Shown here piece after piece: positions 24,725 through 33,828 of a stretch of 64,000 nt of DNA. The translations under genes were made by a program, and so were the position numbers. The DNA comes from Halomonas halophila (GTDB lineage Bacteria > Pseudomonadota > Gammaproteobacteria > Pseudomonadales > Halomonadaceae), in contig NZ_CP129121.1 of assembly GCF_030406665.1 (NCBI RefSeq), positions 2,294,001 to 2,358,000 on the forward strand, read 5' to 3'. Numbering within the stretch: position 1 is the stretch's first letter; every line of letters starts with the position of its first letter. The notes under the pieces were generated by a model, which was not told where the DNA came from, searched no databases, and saw nothing but the letters and a program-made list of their open reading frames with translations.

Positions 24725-25723
24725 TCACAGGGTCGCCAGGCGTGCGTCCAGCCAGGCGACGAAATCGGGATCGGGGACGGCCTCCACCTCCAGTACCCAG
24801 GCATCGTCCGCGTCCAGACCGCGGCACTTCACCGCATCCTTGGCGGTCATCACCCGTGGGCGGCCGTCGGCGAAGGCCAGATCCTCGGCGGTGAAGCGGT
24901 GGTGATCGGCGAAGGGGTGCGTCCAGTGGGCGATACCCAGGCCTTCGAGGGTCTCGAAGAAGCGCGCCGGGCGACCGATACCGGCCACGGCATGCACCGG
25001 TTCGACGAAGGGCGCCGGCGCCACCGCCCGGCGCTGGCCGCCGCCCAGCGGGCGCCAGCCGGCGGGCGCCAGGGTCATGCGATAGTGATCGGCCAGCGCC
25101 GCGTCGCGTGGTTCGCCGTTGACCAGCACGGCATCCACGGTCTCGAGCCGCTCGGCAGGCTCGCGCAGCGGCCCGGCCGGCAGGCAGCGCCGATTGCCGA
25201 GCCCGCGATGGCCGTCCACCACCACCAGCTCCAGGTCGCGCCCCAGCGGCAGGTGCTGCAGGCCATCGTCGGCGAGCAGGATGTCGCAGCCTTCCTCCAG
25301 CAGCCGCCGGGCGCCTCGCGGGCGGTCCGGGTCGACCACCACCGGCACGCCGGTCTGGTCGGCCAGCATGCGAGGCTCGTCACCGCAGGCCGAGGCCGGA
25401 GTATCGGCCTCGACCCGCAACGGATAGCGATCGGCGCGGCCGCCGTAGCCACGGGACAGGATACCGGGCCGCCAGCCGGCCTCGCCCAGGTGGCGCGCCA
25501 GCCAGGCCACCAGCGGCGACTTGCCGGTACCGCCGAGGGTGATGTTGCCGACCACGACCACCGGCACCGGGGCCTGCCAGGCCTGGCGCCGCCCCTCGGC
25601 GAAGGCTCGGGCGCGGCGCGCGATCACCCGGCGGTAAAGCGCCTCGAGCGGGCGCAGCGGCCACAGCCACAGCGAACCGGCATAGGCCCCTTCGAGCCAG
25701 CGCTCGCCGACGCCACCGCTCAT
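24725..25723 (-). CDS. lpxK: Tetraacyldisaccharide 4'-kinase
   Basis: The 332-residue inner-membrane-associated kinase phosphorylates the lipid A disaccharide at the 4' position. It has a short N-terminal hydrophobic helix (YAGSLWLWPLRPL), the P-loop VGNITLGGTGKSPLV and the Walker-B-like DILLADDGLQH. ATG 25723 overlaps the msbA stop as ATGA, so translation of lpxK is coupled to that of the lipid A flippase. The longer open frame upstream lies inside msbA. Confidence 0.94.
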   Translation of the reverse strand: MSGGVGERWLEGAYAGSLWLWPLRPLEALYRRVIARRARAFAEGRRQAWQAPVPVVVVGNITLGGTGKSPLVAWLARHLGEAGWRPGILSRGYGGRADRYPLRVEADTPASACGDEPRMLADQTGVPVVVDPDRPRGARRLLEEGCDILLADDGLQHLPLGRDLELVVVDGHRGLGNRRCLPAGPLREPAERLETVDAVLVNGEPRDAALADHYRMTLAPAGWRPLGGGQRRAVAPAPFVEPVHAVAGIGRPARFFETLEGLGIAHWTHPFADHHRFTAEDLAFADGRPRVMTAKDAVKCRGLDADDAWVLEVEAVPDPDFVAWLDARLATL

Positions 25724-27465
25724 GCCGTCTCGGCGTCCTGGAACTGCAGGCGATGCAGGGCCGCATAGGCGCCCTCGCGGGCCAGCAGCTCGGCGTGGCT
25801 GCCCTGCTCGACGATCTCGCCGCCCTCCATCACCAGGATGCGGTCGGCGCGTTCGATGGTGGAGAGCCGGTGGGCGATGACGAAGGTCGTGCGATCGCGG
25901 CACACCTCTTCGAGCGCCGCCTGGATGTAGCGCTCGGACTCGGTGTCCAGCGCCGAGGTCGCCTCGTCGAGGATCAGCAGCGGCGCATCCTTGAAGATCG
26001 CCCGGGCGATGGCCAGGCGCTGGCGCTGACCACCGGAAAGCATCACCCCGTTCTCGCCGACCACGGTGGCGTAGCCGTCGGGCAGGCGCTCGATGAACTC
26101 GTGGGCATGGGCCGCCCGGGCCGCGGCCTCGACCGCCTGCGGATCGGGATCGTCGATGCCGTAGGCGATGTTGTCGGCGATGGTGGCGTTGAACAGCGTC
26201 ACCTGCTGCGAGACCAGGGCGATGCTGCGCCGCAACGGCAGCAGCTTGAAATCTTCGAGCGGCACGCCATCGAGGCAGATCCGTCCCGCGGTGGGCCGGT
26301 AGAAGCGCGGCATCAGCCCCATCAGCGTCGACTTGCCGCTGCCGGAGCGGCCCACGATGGCGATCATCTCGCCGGGGGCCACGTCCAGGTCGATGCCCTT
26401 GAGCACCTCAGGCTGGTCGGGGCCGTAGGCGAAGCGCACGCTCTCCAGGGTCACGCGGCCCTCGAGACGGCCCGGTTCGCGGGTGCCGCTGTCCTCCTCG
26501 GGCGGCACGTCGAGCAGCCCGAACAGCTCGCCGGCGGCGGCGATGCCCTTCTGCACGGTGGCATTGATCTCGGTGAGCTGTCGCACCGGCTTGGCCATCA
26601 GCGAGGCCGCAGTGATGAAGGCCACGAACTCGCCGGGGGTCATGTCGTCCAGCATCGCCGGCGACATGGCGAGCCACACCAGCAGCGCCAGCGACAGCGC
26701 CACCAGCAGCTGGATCACCGGCGTGCTGGTGGCCTTGGTCAGCGCCTCCTTCATGCTCTGGCGCCGGTTGACCTCGCTGGCCTCGGCGAAACGGGCCTTT
26801 TCATATCCCTCGGCACCATGGGTACGCACCACCCGGTAGCCGGACAGCGCCTCGGAGGCCACATGGGTGACGTCGCCCATGGAATGCTGGATGCGCCTGG
26901 AGATGCGCCGGAAACGCTTGCTGGCGTAGCTGACCACGCCGCCGATCAGCGGCGTCACGGCCAGGAACAGCAGGGTCAGCATCCAGTTGGTCCACAGCAG
27001 GTAGACCACCAGCCCGATCACGAACAGCCCCTCGCGCAGCAGGATGGTGATCGCCTTGGTGCCGGCCCCGGTGACCTGCTCGACGTGGTAGGTGACCCGC
27101 GACACCATATGTCCCGAGGAATGCTCGTCGAAGAAGCGCCCCGGCAGGTGCAGCATGTGATTGAAGACATCGCAGCGCAGCGCGTGGACCAGGTTGCGGG
27201 CCACGTTGCTCATGAAATAGGTGCCGAGGAAGGTGCCCAGCCCGCGAGCGGCGAACATGCCCACCACGAACAGCGGCAGCATCAGGCGAAAGGCGGCATC
27301 CGGATTCTGGATGCCGTCGATCAGCCGCTTCATCATCTCGGCCAGCGCCGTGCTGGACGCCGCGTAGATGGCGTAGCCGACGACGGCCAGGGCGAAGGCC
27401 TTCCAATGGGGCTTCACATAGCCCAGCAGACGCTTGTAGAGGGTCCAGCCCGAGTGTTCGCTCAC
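25720..27465 (-). CDS. msbA: Lipid A export ATP-binding/permease protein
   Basis: The 581-residue half-transporter flips lipid A-core across the inner membrane. An N-terminal six-helix membrane domain (to about residue 320) precedes an ATPase with Walker A VGRSGSGKSTLMG, signature LSGGQRQRLAIARAIF, Walker B LLILDEATSALD and the H-loop IAHRLST. Placement between exbD and lpxK combines the E. coli msbA-lpxK pair with the Pseudomonas exbBD-lpxK neighbourhood. Confidence 0.95.
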   Translation of the reverse strand: MSEHSGWTLYKRLLGYVKPHWKAFALAVVGYAIYAASSTALAEMMKRLIDGIQNPDAAFRLMLPLFVVGMFAARGLGTFLGTYFMSNVARNLVHALRCDVFNHMLHLPGRFFDEHSSGHMVSRVTYHVEQVTGAGTKAITILLREGLFVIGLVVYLLWTNWMLTLLFLAVTPLIGGVVSYASKRFRRISRRIQHSMGDVTHVASEALSGYRVVRTHGAEGYEKARFAEASEVNRRQSMKEALTKATSTPVIQLLVALSLALLVWLAMSPAMLDDMTPGEFVAFITAASLMAKPVRQLTEINATVQKGIAAAGELFGLLDVPPEEDSGTREPGRLEGRVTLESVRFAYGPDQPEVLKGIDLDVAPGEMIAIVGRSGSGKSTLMGLMPRFYRPTAGRICLDGVPLEDFKLLPLRRSIALVSQQVTLFNATIADNIAYGIDDPDPQAVEAAARAAHAHEFIERLPDGYATVVGENGVMLSGGQRQRLAIARAIFKDAPLLILDEATSALDTESERYIQAALEEVCRDRTTFVIAHRLSTIERADRILVMEGGEIVEQGSHAELLAREGAYAALHRLQFQDAETA

Positions 27466-27884
27466 GGTGTCTCCGCTTCAGAATGTGTTGCCTTGGCGGT
27501 GGCGATGCGCACCCGCCGAATGTCCAGAGCGCCGGCCCGGTCGAGCACCCGCACCACGTCGGCGTGGGCGGCGCGGCCGTCGGCCTCGACCACCAGGCCG
27601 TGCTCGCGGGCGCGCGGCGCCGCCTGGGCCAGCGCCGCTTCGAGCGCGCCTGGCGCCAGGGCGCGATCGCCCAGGCGATACGCACCCTCGGGGGTGACCA
27701 CCACGGTGACCGGCGAGGCCTCGGCGGCCACGCCGGTCTCGCTCTCGGGCAGCACCAGTTCGAGCGCCTGCCGGGGCTCGAAGGTCGTGGACACCATGAA
27801 GAAGATCAGCAGCAGGAACACCACGTCGATCAGCGGGGTCAGGTTGACTTCCACCGCCTCGCGTCGCCTGCGCGGTACCCTCAT
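27462..27884 (-). CDS. exbD: ExbD/TolR-type biopolymer transport protein
   Basis: The 140-residue protein has one N-terminal membrane segment with the conserved aspartate, VNLTPLIDVVFLLLIFFM, and a small periplasmic domain. With ExbB it forms a proton-driven motor that normally energises TonB, though no tonB is next to it here. Both ends overlap neighbours (ATGA with msbA downstream, ATGA with exbB upstream). The position in an LPS operon hints at an envelope role beyond iron uptake, but this is inference. Confidence 0.92.
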   Translation of the reverse strand: MRVPRRRREAVEVNLTPLIDVVFLLLIFFMVSTTFEPRQALELVLPESETGVAAEASPVTVVVTPEGAYRLGDRALAPGALEAALAQAAPRAREHGLVVEADGRAAHADVVRVLDRAGALDIRRVRIATAKATHSEAETP

Positions 27885-28573
27885 GGGCGCCCGGCTCCTG
27901 CCAGCGGATCCGGGTCCGCGGTCCGGGAGTCCGCCGTCGCCTCATGGCGCTCGGCCAGGGTCAGTTCGCCGTCGTGATGGGACAGGAACTCCACCACCTG
28001 GCCGGCCTGTTGCTCGATGCACACCGTGACGTCCTCGACCCGCCGCTGGAAGTAGCGGTGGAACATCAGCGCGGGAATCGCCACCGTCAGGCCCGCCGCG
28101 GTGGTCACCAGCGCCCGGGAGATGCCGCCGGCCAGATCCGCGGTGCGTTCGCCGCCATCGTTCGACACGAGCACCGCGAACACCTCGATCATGCCCACCA
28201 CGGTGCCCAGCAGGCCGAGCAGCGGCGTGATCGACGCGATGGTGCCGAGCGGGCTGAGGAAGCGTTCCATGTCGTGGACCACCGCGGTGGCGGCCTCCTG
28301 GAAACGCGCCCGGACCTGCTCGTGGCCGAGCCGGGCGTTACGCAGCCCGGCCGCCAGTACGCCGCCCAGCGGCGAATGGCTCTCCAGCCAGTAGAGGTTG
28401 ACCTGGCCGCGAGCCACCAGCGTGCAGACTTCCTCGCCGAGCCCCCTCGGCGCGATGCGCGAGGCGCGCAGCGCCCACAGGCGCTCGACGACGATCACCA
28501 CCGCCACCAGCGAACAGCCGAGCAGCGGCAGCATCAGCCAGCCCCCGGCGATCAGGGCCTCCATCAGGGTCAT
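27881..28573 (-). CDS. exbB: MotA/TolQ/ExbB proton channel family protein
   Basis: The 230-residue membrane protein has three predicted helices: GGWLMLPLLGCSLVAVVIVVERL near the N-terminus, then IASITPLLGLLGTVVGMIEVF and GGISRALVTTAAGLTVAIPALMF. The last two contain the channel-lining Thr residues typical of ExbB/TolQ. It pairs with ExbD directly downstream and follows comEC by 4 nt. Confidence 0.93.
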   Translation of the reverse strand: MTLMEALIAGGWLMLPLLGCSLVAVVIVVERLWALRASRIAPRGLGEEVCTLVARGQVNLYWLESHSPLGGVLAAGLRNARLGHEQVRARFQEAATAVVHDMERFLSPLGTIASITPLLGLLGTVVGMIEVFAVLVSNDGGERTADLAGGISRALVTTAAGLTVAIPALMFHRYFQRRVEDVTVCIEQQAGQVVEFLSHHDGELTLAERHEATADSRTADPDPLAGAGRP

Positions 28574-28577
28574 GGGG

Positions 28578-30926
28578 TCACCTCCCTCGAGCAGTCACCG
28601 GCGCCTCCGGCGTCATTGCAGGCGATTCTAACGCAAGGCACCCGCGTCCGACACCGCCGCGCCGCCAGGCCGCCGGGCGCGCGGGCTCGACCCGCCCCTC
28701 CCCGCCCAGCCACAGGGTCACGGCACCGTCCTGGGCCGTGTTCCACAGACAGCTGCCGAGTCGCCGAAAGCGACGCACCACCGACGCCGCGGGGTGGCCG
28801 AAACGGTTGTCCCGGCCCGCGCTGAAGATCACCTGCCGTGGCCTGACGGCGGCCAGGAAACCGGGGCTGGAACTGGTCGCGCTGCCGTGATGCCCGGCCA
28901 CCAGCGCCTCGATGGGCCCCTCGAGCCACGCCAAGAGCTCATGTTCCACCCGCACACCGGCATCGCCGGTGATCAACAGCCGCTGCTGGCCCGCGGTGAT
29001 CAGCAGCACGCAGGAGCCATCGTTGGCGGACAGCCCCGCGGCCCCCGCGGGCGGCCAGAGCACGCGAAAATCCACCCCGTCACGCTGCCAGGCCAGCCCC
29101 GCCACGCAGGGCTCCGTCGCCACCGGCAGCGCGCTGCCCGGCGGCGCCAGGTAGCGCCCGACGGAATGCTCCATCATCAGCGCCTCGACGCCGCCGGCAT
29201 GATCGAGATCGGCATGGCTGACGATGACATCGTCGAAGCGTTGCCCCTCGGGCCACAGCGTCGACAGGGGCATGAAGCCGGAGGGGAAGCGCGGCCCCGT
29301 GTCGATCAGCGCCCGGTAGCGGGCGGTGCGTAGGGCCACCAGCTGCCCCTGCCCCACGTCATGGACGCGCACCCGCACCTCACCGGGCGCTGGCGAGGAT
29401 GGCGACAACCCGAGCGTACCGCAGGCCAGCAGCAGCGCGGTGCCGGCCAGGCGCAATCGCCCGGCGAGGCCCGGTAGCCCCCACAGCAGGCCGATCAGGA
29501 CCAGCGCCACGCCCAACGCCTGAGCCACGGCCGGCGCCGGCTCCTGCAGCGGCGCGAGGCGTGCCGCTGTCTCGAGCCCGAGGGCTAGCCCCTCCGCCAG
29601 CGTGCCGAACGCGGACCAGGCGAGATCCGCCAGCGGCGGCACCCAGGCCAGGGCCCAGCCCGCCAGCCCCAGCGGTACCATGACGCTGCCGACGAGCGGC
29701 ACGGCCACCAGGTTGACCAGCGGCGCCGCCGGCGCGAACCGGTCGAAGGCCAGCAACACCGCCCCCGCCATCACCGGCGCCAGCAGCAGCTGGCTGCGCA
29801 CCAGGGCCCACAGCCAGCCGCGCCACCCTATGGGGCGAGGCCGCCCCTGCCAGATCAGGATCAGCCAGGCCACGGCGCCGAACGACAGCCAGCCGCCGGG
29901 GCGCCAGACCGCCAGCGGATCGAGGATCACTACCAGGGCCAGCGCCAGCCACCAGGCCTGCCAGGGCCCGGGCGCATGTCGCCCGCTGGCCACCCAGAGC
30001 CCGACCAGGGCCATGATCATCGCCCGCAGCGCGGGCGGCTCGAGCCCCGCCAGCCAGGCGTAGGCCGCCGCCGCCACCCCGGCGGCCCACCAGGGCCAGA
30101 TCGCCATCCGCCAGCGACCCGGGGCGACGAGCCGCGACACCCCGCGCGACAGCCACAGGGCCACGCCGGCCACCAGGCCGACATGCAACCCGGAAATGAC
30201 CATCAGATGGGTAGTGCCACTGGCATTGAGCAGCGCCCAGTCGTCATCGCTCAGCCGTTCGCCGACGCCCAGGGTCAGCGCCGCCAGCCAGCGCGTCGTG
30301 CGCGGGGAAAGATCACGCTCATCGAGCCGGGCGAGGGCCCATCGACGAATCGAGCCGTCGGCCGCCTCGAGACGCGCCGGTGGCGGCGCCTCGCGCACGT
30401 AGCCGGTGGCGTGGATACCCTCCCGGCGCAGCCAGGCGCGATAGTCGAAGGCATCCGGATTGGCGAAACCCGCGGGCGGACGCAGCCGGACGGTCAGGCG
30501 CCAACGCTCGCCGACGCTCATGACCGGCGCGTCGTAGGCATTGAGCCGCACCCGCGACAGCCGATCGCAGCGCGGCAGGCCCGCGGCCAGCGGCTCACAG
30601 TCGCTCACCGCCAGGGTCAGTCGCGTCAGGACACCCTCCCGGACCACCGACGTCAGTCGCCCCTCCACGGCCAGGTCCTGGCGTGTCAGCCCATCGGGCA
30701 GCTCGCCGCCGCGCAACACGCTCAGCTGGCCGGCGACCAGCGCGACCATCGACAGCAGCAGCACCAGGCGCCAGCGGCAAGCCGCCAGCCCGACCAGCAG
30801 CGACAGGCCCACGGCCTGAGGCCAGGCGGTGAAGGCGCCCTGGTCGGCGAGGGCACCGATCAGCGTGCCGAGGAGGGCCGCCAGCGCGAGCGGCAGGGCC
30901 AGTCCGGTTGCCATGGGCATCATCAT
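28578..30926 (-). CDS. comEC: ComEC/Rec2 family DNA internalisation protein
   Basis: About 782 residues. An N-terminal ComEC OB-like region (RLTVRLRPPAGFANPDAFDYRAWLRR type) is followed by the multi-helix Competence domain (LLNASGTTHLMVISGLHVGL) and a C-terminal metallo-beta-lactamase-like domain (VHDVGQGQLVAL, VSHADLDHAGG, GHHGSATSSS). ComEC forms the inner-membrane channel for single-stranded DNA in natural transformation. The start is uncertain: three consecutive ATGs (30926, 30923, 30920) follow an AGGGA, and the frame is open to 31016. It heads the leftward envelope operon. Confidence 0.9.
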   Translation of the reverse strand: MMMPMATGLALPLALAALLGTLIGALADQGAFTAWPQAVGLSLLVGLAACRWRLVLLLSMVALVAGQLSVLRGGELPDGLTRQDLAVEGRLTSVVREGVLTRLTLAVSDCEPLAAGLPRCDRLSRVRLNAYDAPVMSVGERWRLTVRLRPPAGFANPDAFDYRAWLRREGIHATGYVREAPPPARLEAADGSIRRWALARLDERDLSPRTTRWLAALTLGVGERLSDDDWALLNASGTTHLMVISGLHVGLVAGVALWLSRGVSRLVAPGRWRMAIWPWWAAGVAAAAYAWLAGLEPPALRAMIMALVGLWVASGRHAPGPWQAWWLALALVVILDPLAVWRPGGWLSFGAVAWLILIWQGRPRPIGWRGWLWALVRSQLLLAPVMAGAVLLAFDRFAPAAPLVNLVAVPLVGSVMVPLGLAGWALAWVPPLADLAWSAFGTLAEGLALGLETAARLAPLQEPAPAVAQALGVALVLIGLLWGLPGLAGRLRLAGTALLLACGTLGLSPSSPAPGEVRVRVHDVGQGQLVALRTARYRALIDTGPRFPSGFMPLSTLWPEGQRFDDVIVSHADLDHAGGVEALMMEHSVGRYLAPPGSALPVATEPCVAGLAWQRDGVDFRVLWPPAGAAGLSANDGSCVLLITAGQQRLLITGDAGVRVEHELLAWLEGPIEALVAGHHGSATSSSPGFLAAVRPRQVIFSAGRDNRFGHPAASVVRRFRRLGSCLWNTAQDGAVTLWLGGEGRVEPARPAAWRRGGVGRGCLALESPAMTPEAPVTARGR

Positions 30927-31002
30927 CCCTGAGCGGAGCGCCCGCGACAGCATGACGGCCTGGCGTTGAGCGACGCCATGGCGAGGGAGCGGGCTTGTAT
31001 GG

Positions 31003-31008
31003 ATAATA
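31003..31008 (-). promoter_or_regulatory. Possible -10 element upstream of comEC
   Basis: The minus strand reads TATTAT here, about 77 nt before the comEC start. The same bases read GATAAT on the plus strand, in front of the DUF2062 gene, so the 113-nt gap could hold back-to-back promoters. No good -35 was found for either, so this is tentative. Confidence 0.28.
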
Positions 31009-31039
31009 GCGCGCATACCGAAGCCGCGAGCCCATCCCC

Positions 31040-31585
31040 ATGCCGCGCCGTCTCCTGCAGCGCTACCTGCCCCATCCCGAGACCCTCAGGCGCCAGCGCT
31101 CACTGCGCTTCTTGAGCCACCTGATCGGTAACCCCTCGCTGTGGATGCTGTCGCGCCGCAGCGTGGCCAATGCGTTCTTCGTCGGGCTGTTCTGCGCGCT
31201 GCTGCCGATTCCCGGCCAGATGGTGCTGGCCGCCCTGGGCGCCTGGGCGCTGCGCGCCAACCTGCCCCTGTCGATCGGCCTGGTATGGATCACCAACCCC
31301 CTGACCATGCCGCTGATCTTCTACGGCAACTATCGGCTGGGCGCCTGGCTGCTGGACCTGCCCGCCCGGGAGGCCCCCACCCGCCTGTCCACCGAATGGA
31401 TCGCCACTCAGATGATCGACGCCCTGCCGGCGCTGGCGGCGGGCTCGCTGGTGGCGGCCATCCTGGCCGGCCTCCTGGGTAGCGTGGCGATTCGCCTGGC
31501 GTGGCGCTGGCAGGTCTCGCGCAGCTGGAAGCGTCGAGCGCGGCGCCGCCGGGACCGGCTGGGCGACCGCGCTCGAGAAAGGTAA
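31040..31585 (+). CDS. DUF2062 family membrane protein
   Basis: The 181-residue protein starts MPRRLLQRYLPHPETLRRQRSLRFL. It has two or three hydrophobic stretches (VANAFFVGLFCALLPIPGQM, LPLSIGLVWITNPLTMPLIF, ALAAGSLVAAILAGLLGSVA) and a strongly basic tail (SRSWKRRARRRRDRLGDRARER). The PIPGQM...TNPLT pattern is the DUF2062 signature. Function is unknown; the gene sits between comEC and the lol genes in Pseudomonas too. Confidence 0.85.
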   Translation: MPRRLLQRYLPHPETLRRQRSLRFLSHLIGNPSLWMLSRRSVANAFFVGLFCALLPIPGQMVLAALGAWALRANLPLSIGLVWITNPLTMPLIFYGNYRLGAWLLDLPAREAPTRLSTEWIATQMIDALPALAAGSLVAAILAGLLGSVAIRLAWRWQVSRSWKRRARRRRDRLGDRARER

Positions 31586-31623
31586 TCGCGCCGGGAAAGG
31601 TCGACAGCCGGCCCGCCCGCGCT

Positions 31624-32361
31624 TCAGGCGGCGGGCGCGTCCTGGGTCAGGCGACCCGCGTCGAGGCGCAGCACCCGGTCCTGATGGGCGGCGAGGCTCG
31701 GATCGTGGGTCACGATCACGAAGGCACAGGCGGCGCTGGCGGACAGCTCATCCATCAGCCCCAGGATACTGGCGGCGGTGGTCTGATCGAGGTTGCCGGT
31801 GGGCTCGTCCATCAGCACCAGGCTCGGGTCGGTGACCAGCGCCCGGGCGATGGCCACCCGCTGCCGCTCGCCGCCGGAGAGCTCGCCGGGCTTGTGGTCG
31901 GCCCGCTCGGCCACGCCCACCCGCTCCAGCAGCGTAAGCGCCCTGGCCTCGGCGTCCTTCTTCCGATGGCCACGCACGATCAGCGGCAGCGCGGCGTTCT
32001 CCACGGCGGTGAACTCGGCCAGCAGGTGGTGAAACTGGTAGACGAAGCCGATGTGCCGATTGCGAAAGCGCCCCAGGGCGGCGTTGCCTAGCTCGTGCAG
32101 CGCCTGCCCGGCGATGCGCACCTCGCCGCGGCTGGGATGATCCAGCCCACCCAGCAGGTTGAGCAGCGTGGTCTTGCCGGAGCCGGAACTGCCGACCACC
32201 GCCACCCGTTCGCCGGCGCGCACCTCGAGCGCCAGCTCGTCGAGCACGGTGAGATCGCGCGGCCCCTCGCGATAGACGCGGGTCAGGCGGTCGCAGGCCA
32301 GCATCACCTCGCGCCCTGAGGCCGGACGGTCGATCTCCTGGGTCATGGCGGGATCATTCAT
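31624..32361 (-). CDS. lolD: Lipoprotein-releasing ABC transporter ATP-binding protein
   Basis: The 245-residue ATPase has Walker A VGSSGSGKTTLLNLLGG, Q-loop region VYQFHHLLAEF, signature LSGGERQRVAIARAL and Walker B LVLMDEPTGNLD. The text FQFHHLL-like plus GGLD after Walker A is the LolD signature within the MacB/LolD group. It powers extraction of outer-membrane lipoproteins to LolA. ATG 32361 overlaps the permease stop by 8 nt and has a GAGGTG Shine-Dalgarno. Confidence 0.94.
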   Translation of the reverse strand: MNDPAMTQEIDRPASGREVMLACDRLTRVYREGPRDLTVLDELALEVRAGERVAVVGSSGSGKTTLLNLLGGLDHPSRGEVRIAGQALHELGNAALGRFRNRHIGFVYQFHHLLAEFTAVENAALPLIVRGHRKKDAEARALTLLERVGVAERADHKPGELSGGERQRVAIARALVTDPSLVLMDEPTGNLDQTTAASILGLMDELSASAACAFVIVTHDPSLAAHQDRVLRLDAGRLTQDAPAA

Positions 32362-33595
32362 AGCGAAGCACCTCGGCAGGCTGCACCCGGGCCGCGCGCC
32401 AGGCCGGGTAGAGGGTCGACAGGAAGGTCAGCACGAAGGCCGCGGAGACGATCTGGCCCACGTCGGACCACAGCAGCTGCGAGGGCAGCTCGCTGATGAA
32501 ATAGACGCCGGCATCGAGGAAGTGGATGCCGAAGGCCGACTCGACGAAGGCCAGGATGTCGGAGACGGTCAGCGCCAGCAGCACGCCGAGCCCCACCCCG
32601 ATCAGGATGCCGATCACCCCGATCGCCAGCCCCTGGACCATGAAGATGCCCATGATCGAGCGCGGCGTGGCGCCGATGGTGCGCAGGATGGCGATGTCGG
32701 CATGCTTGTCGGTGACCACCATCACCAGGGTCGAGACGATATTGAAGGCCGCCACGGCGATGATCACCGTCAGCAGCAGCGCGATCATGCGCTTCTCCAT
32801 CTGGATCGCCTGGAACAGGTTGCCCCGGGTATAGGTCCAGTCCAGACCGCGATAGCCCGGCCCCAGGTCGTCGATGATCGCGCGGGTCACGCTGCCGGCC
32901 TGGAAGAGGTCGTCGAGCTCCAGGCGCAGCCCGCCCACGTCGCTGCCCATGCGCGCGAGGGTCTGCATGTCGGCGATGTTGGCGTAGGCGAGGCTGGCAT
33001 CGAGGTCGGCGCCGACGCTGAAGATGCCGCTGACGGTGAAGCGCTTGAGGCGCGGGAAGACCCCGGCCGGCGTGATCGAGGCCTCGGGCACCAGCAGGGT
33101 CACCCGATCGCCCACCGTCACCCCGAGCTGGCGTGCCAGCATCGAGCCAAGCACCACGTTCCACTCGCCGGGCTGGAGGTCGTCGAGGCTTCCCCGCTCC
33201 ATGTGCTCGTCGACGATCGAGACGCGCTTCTCCCACTCGGGCTCGATGCCGTTCACCATGGCGCCGTTGTTGCGACCGCCCACCGAGAACATGCCCTGCT
33301 GCTGGATATAGGGCGCCGCCCCGATGACGTGCTCGCGCTGCTGGAGGCGTTCGGCCAGCGGCTGCCAGTCGATGAGCCCGGAGGGCACCTCGATCCGAGT
33401 GTGCGGCACCATGCCCAGCACCCGCTCGCGCAGCTCGCGATCGAAGCCGTTCATCACGGACAGCACGAGAATCAACACCGCCACGCCCAGGGTCAGGCCC
33501 AGCATGGAGGTCAGGGAAATGAAGGAGATGAAGTGGTTGCGTCGCTTGGCCCGCACGTAGCGCAACCCGATCAGGAGAGGCAGACGATCCAGCAT
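32354..33595 (-). CDS. Lipoprotein-releasing system permease, LolC/LolE family (possibly LolF-type)
   Basis: The 413-residue permease starts MLDRLPLLIGLRYVRAKRRNHFISFISLTSMLG, the LolC/E hallmark. It has one N-terminal helix, a large periplasmic domain (about 50-265) and three C-terminal helices (MIALLLTVIIAVAAFNIVS, IFMVQGLAIGVIGILIGVG, IVSAAFVLTFLSTLYP). Only one such gene accompanies lolD in this window; the plus-strand DUF2062 gene follows lolD directly. A homodimeric LolF-type transporter is therefore possible, unless a second copy is elsewhere. AAGGAA precedes ATG 33595. Confidence 0.9.
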   Translation of the reverse strand: MLDRLPLLIGLRYVRAKRRNHFISFISLTSMLGLTLGVAVLILVLSVMNGFDRELRERVLGMVPHTRIEVPSGLIDWQPLAERLQQREHVIGAAPYIQQQGMFSVGGRNNGAMVNGIEPEWEKRVSIVDEHMERGSLDDLQPGEWNVVLGSMLARQLGVTVGDRVTLLVPEASITPAGVFPRLKRFTVSGIFSVGADLDASLAYANIADMQTLARMGSDVGGLRLELDDLFQAGSVTRAIIDDLGPGYRGLDWTYTRGNLFQAIQMEKRMIALLLTVIIAVAAFNIVSTLVMVVTDKHADIAILRTIGATPRSIMGIFMVQGLAIGVIGILIGVGLGVLLALTVSDILAFVESAFGIHFLDAGVYFISELPSQLLWSDVGQIVSAAFVLTFLSTLYPAWRAARVQPAEVLRYE

Positions 33596-33657
33596 TTGAG
33601 CATTCCTTGTCGGCGGGCGCTCATGGTACGTGTTTTTGGCCGGCCCTGCATCGGGGA

Positions 33658-33688
33658 GGCAAGGCTTGCACGATGACTGCACCTTGCC
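33658..33688. repeat. Interrupted inverted repeat between lolC/E and aguA
   Basis: GGCAAGG (33658-33664) pairs with CCTTGCC (33682-33688), and TGCA (33667-33670) with TGCA (33678-33681), around a 7-nt loop with a 2-nt bulge. It sits in the 233-nt gap between the divergent lol and agu genes, 63 nt before the lol permease ATG and about 140 nt before aguA. It could be an operator or a leader hairpin. No clear promoter hexamers were seen in the gap. Confidence 0.4.
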
Positions 33689-33828
33689 GGCTCGACGACG
33701 CGGGAAAACGCCCGACAGAGGCATGGCCCCCGGGTTCGCCGACCGCGAAGCCGACGGCCTCGTCGGACTTGCATCCCGACGCACCGCCCCCTACATTGCG
33801 CCGGATTCCTTCATCGAGGAGGCCTGCC

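Noticed and set aside
31614..31637. 7-bp hairpin at the 3' end of lolD
   Set aside because: The loop is long, it overlaps the stop codon and no U run follows; it is too weak to list as a terminator.
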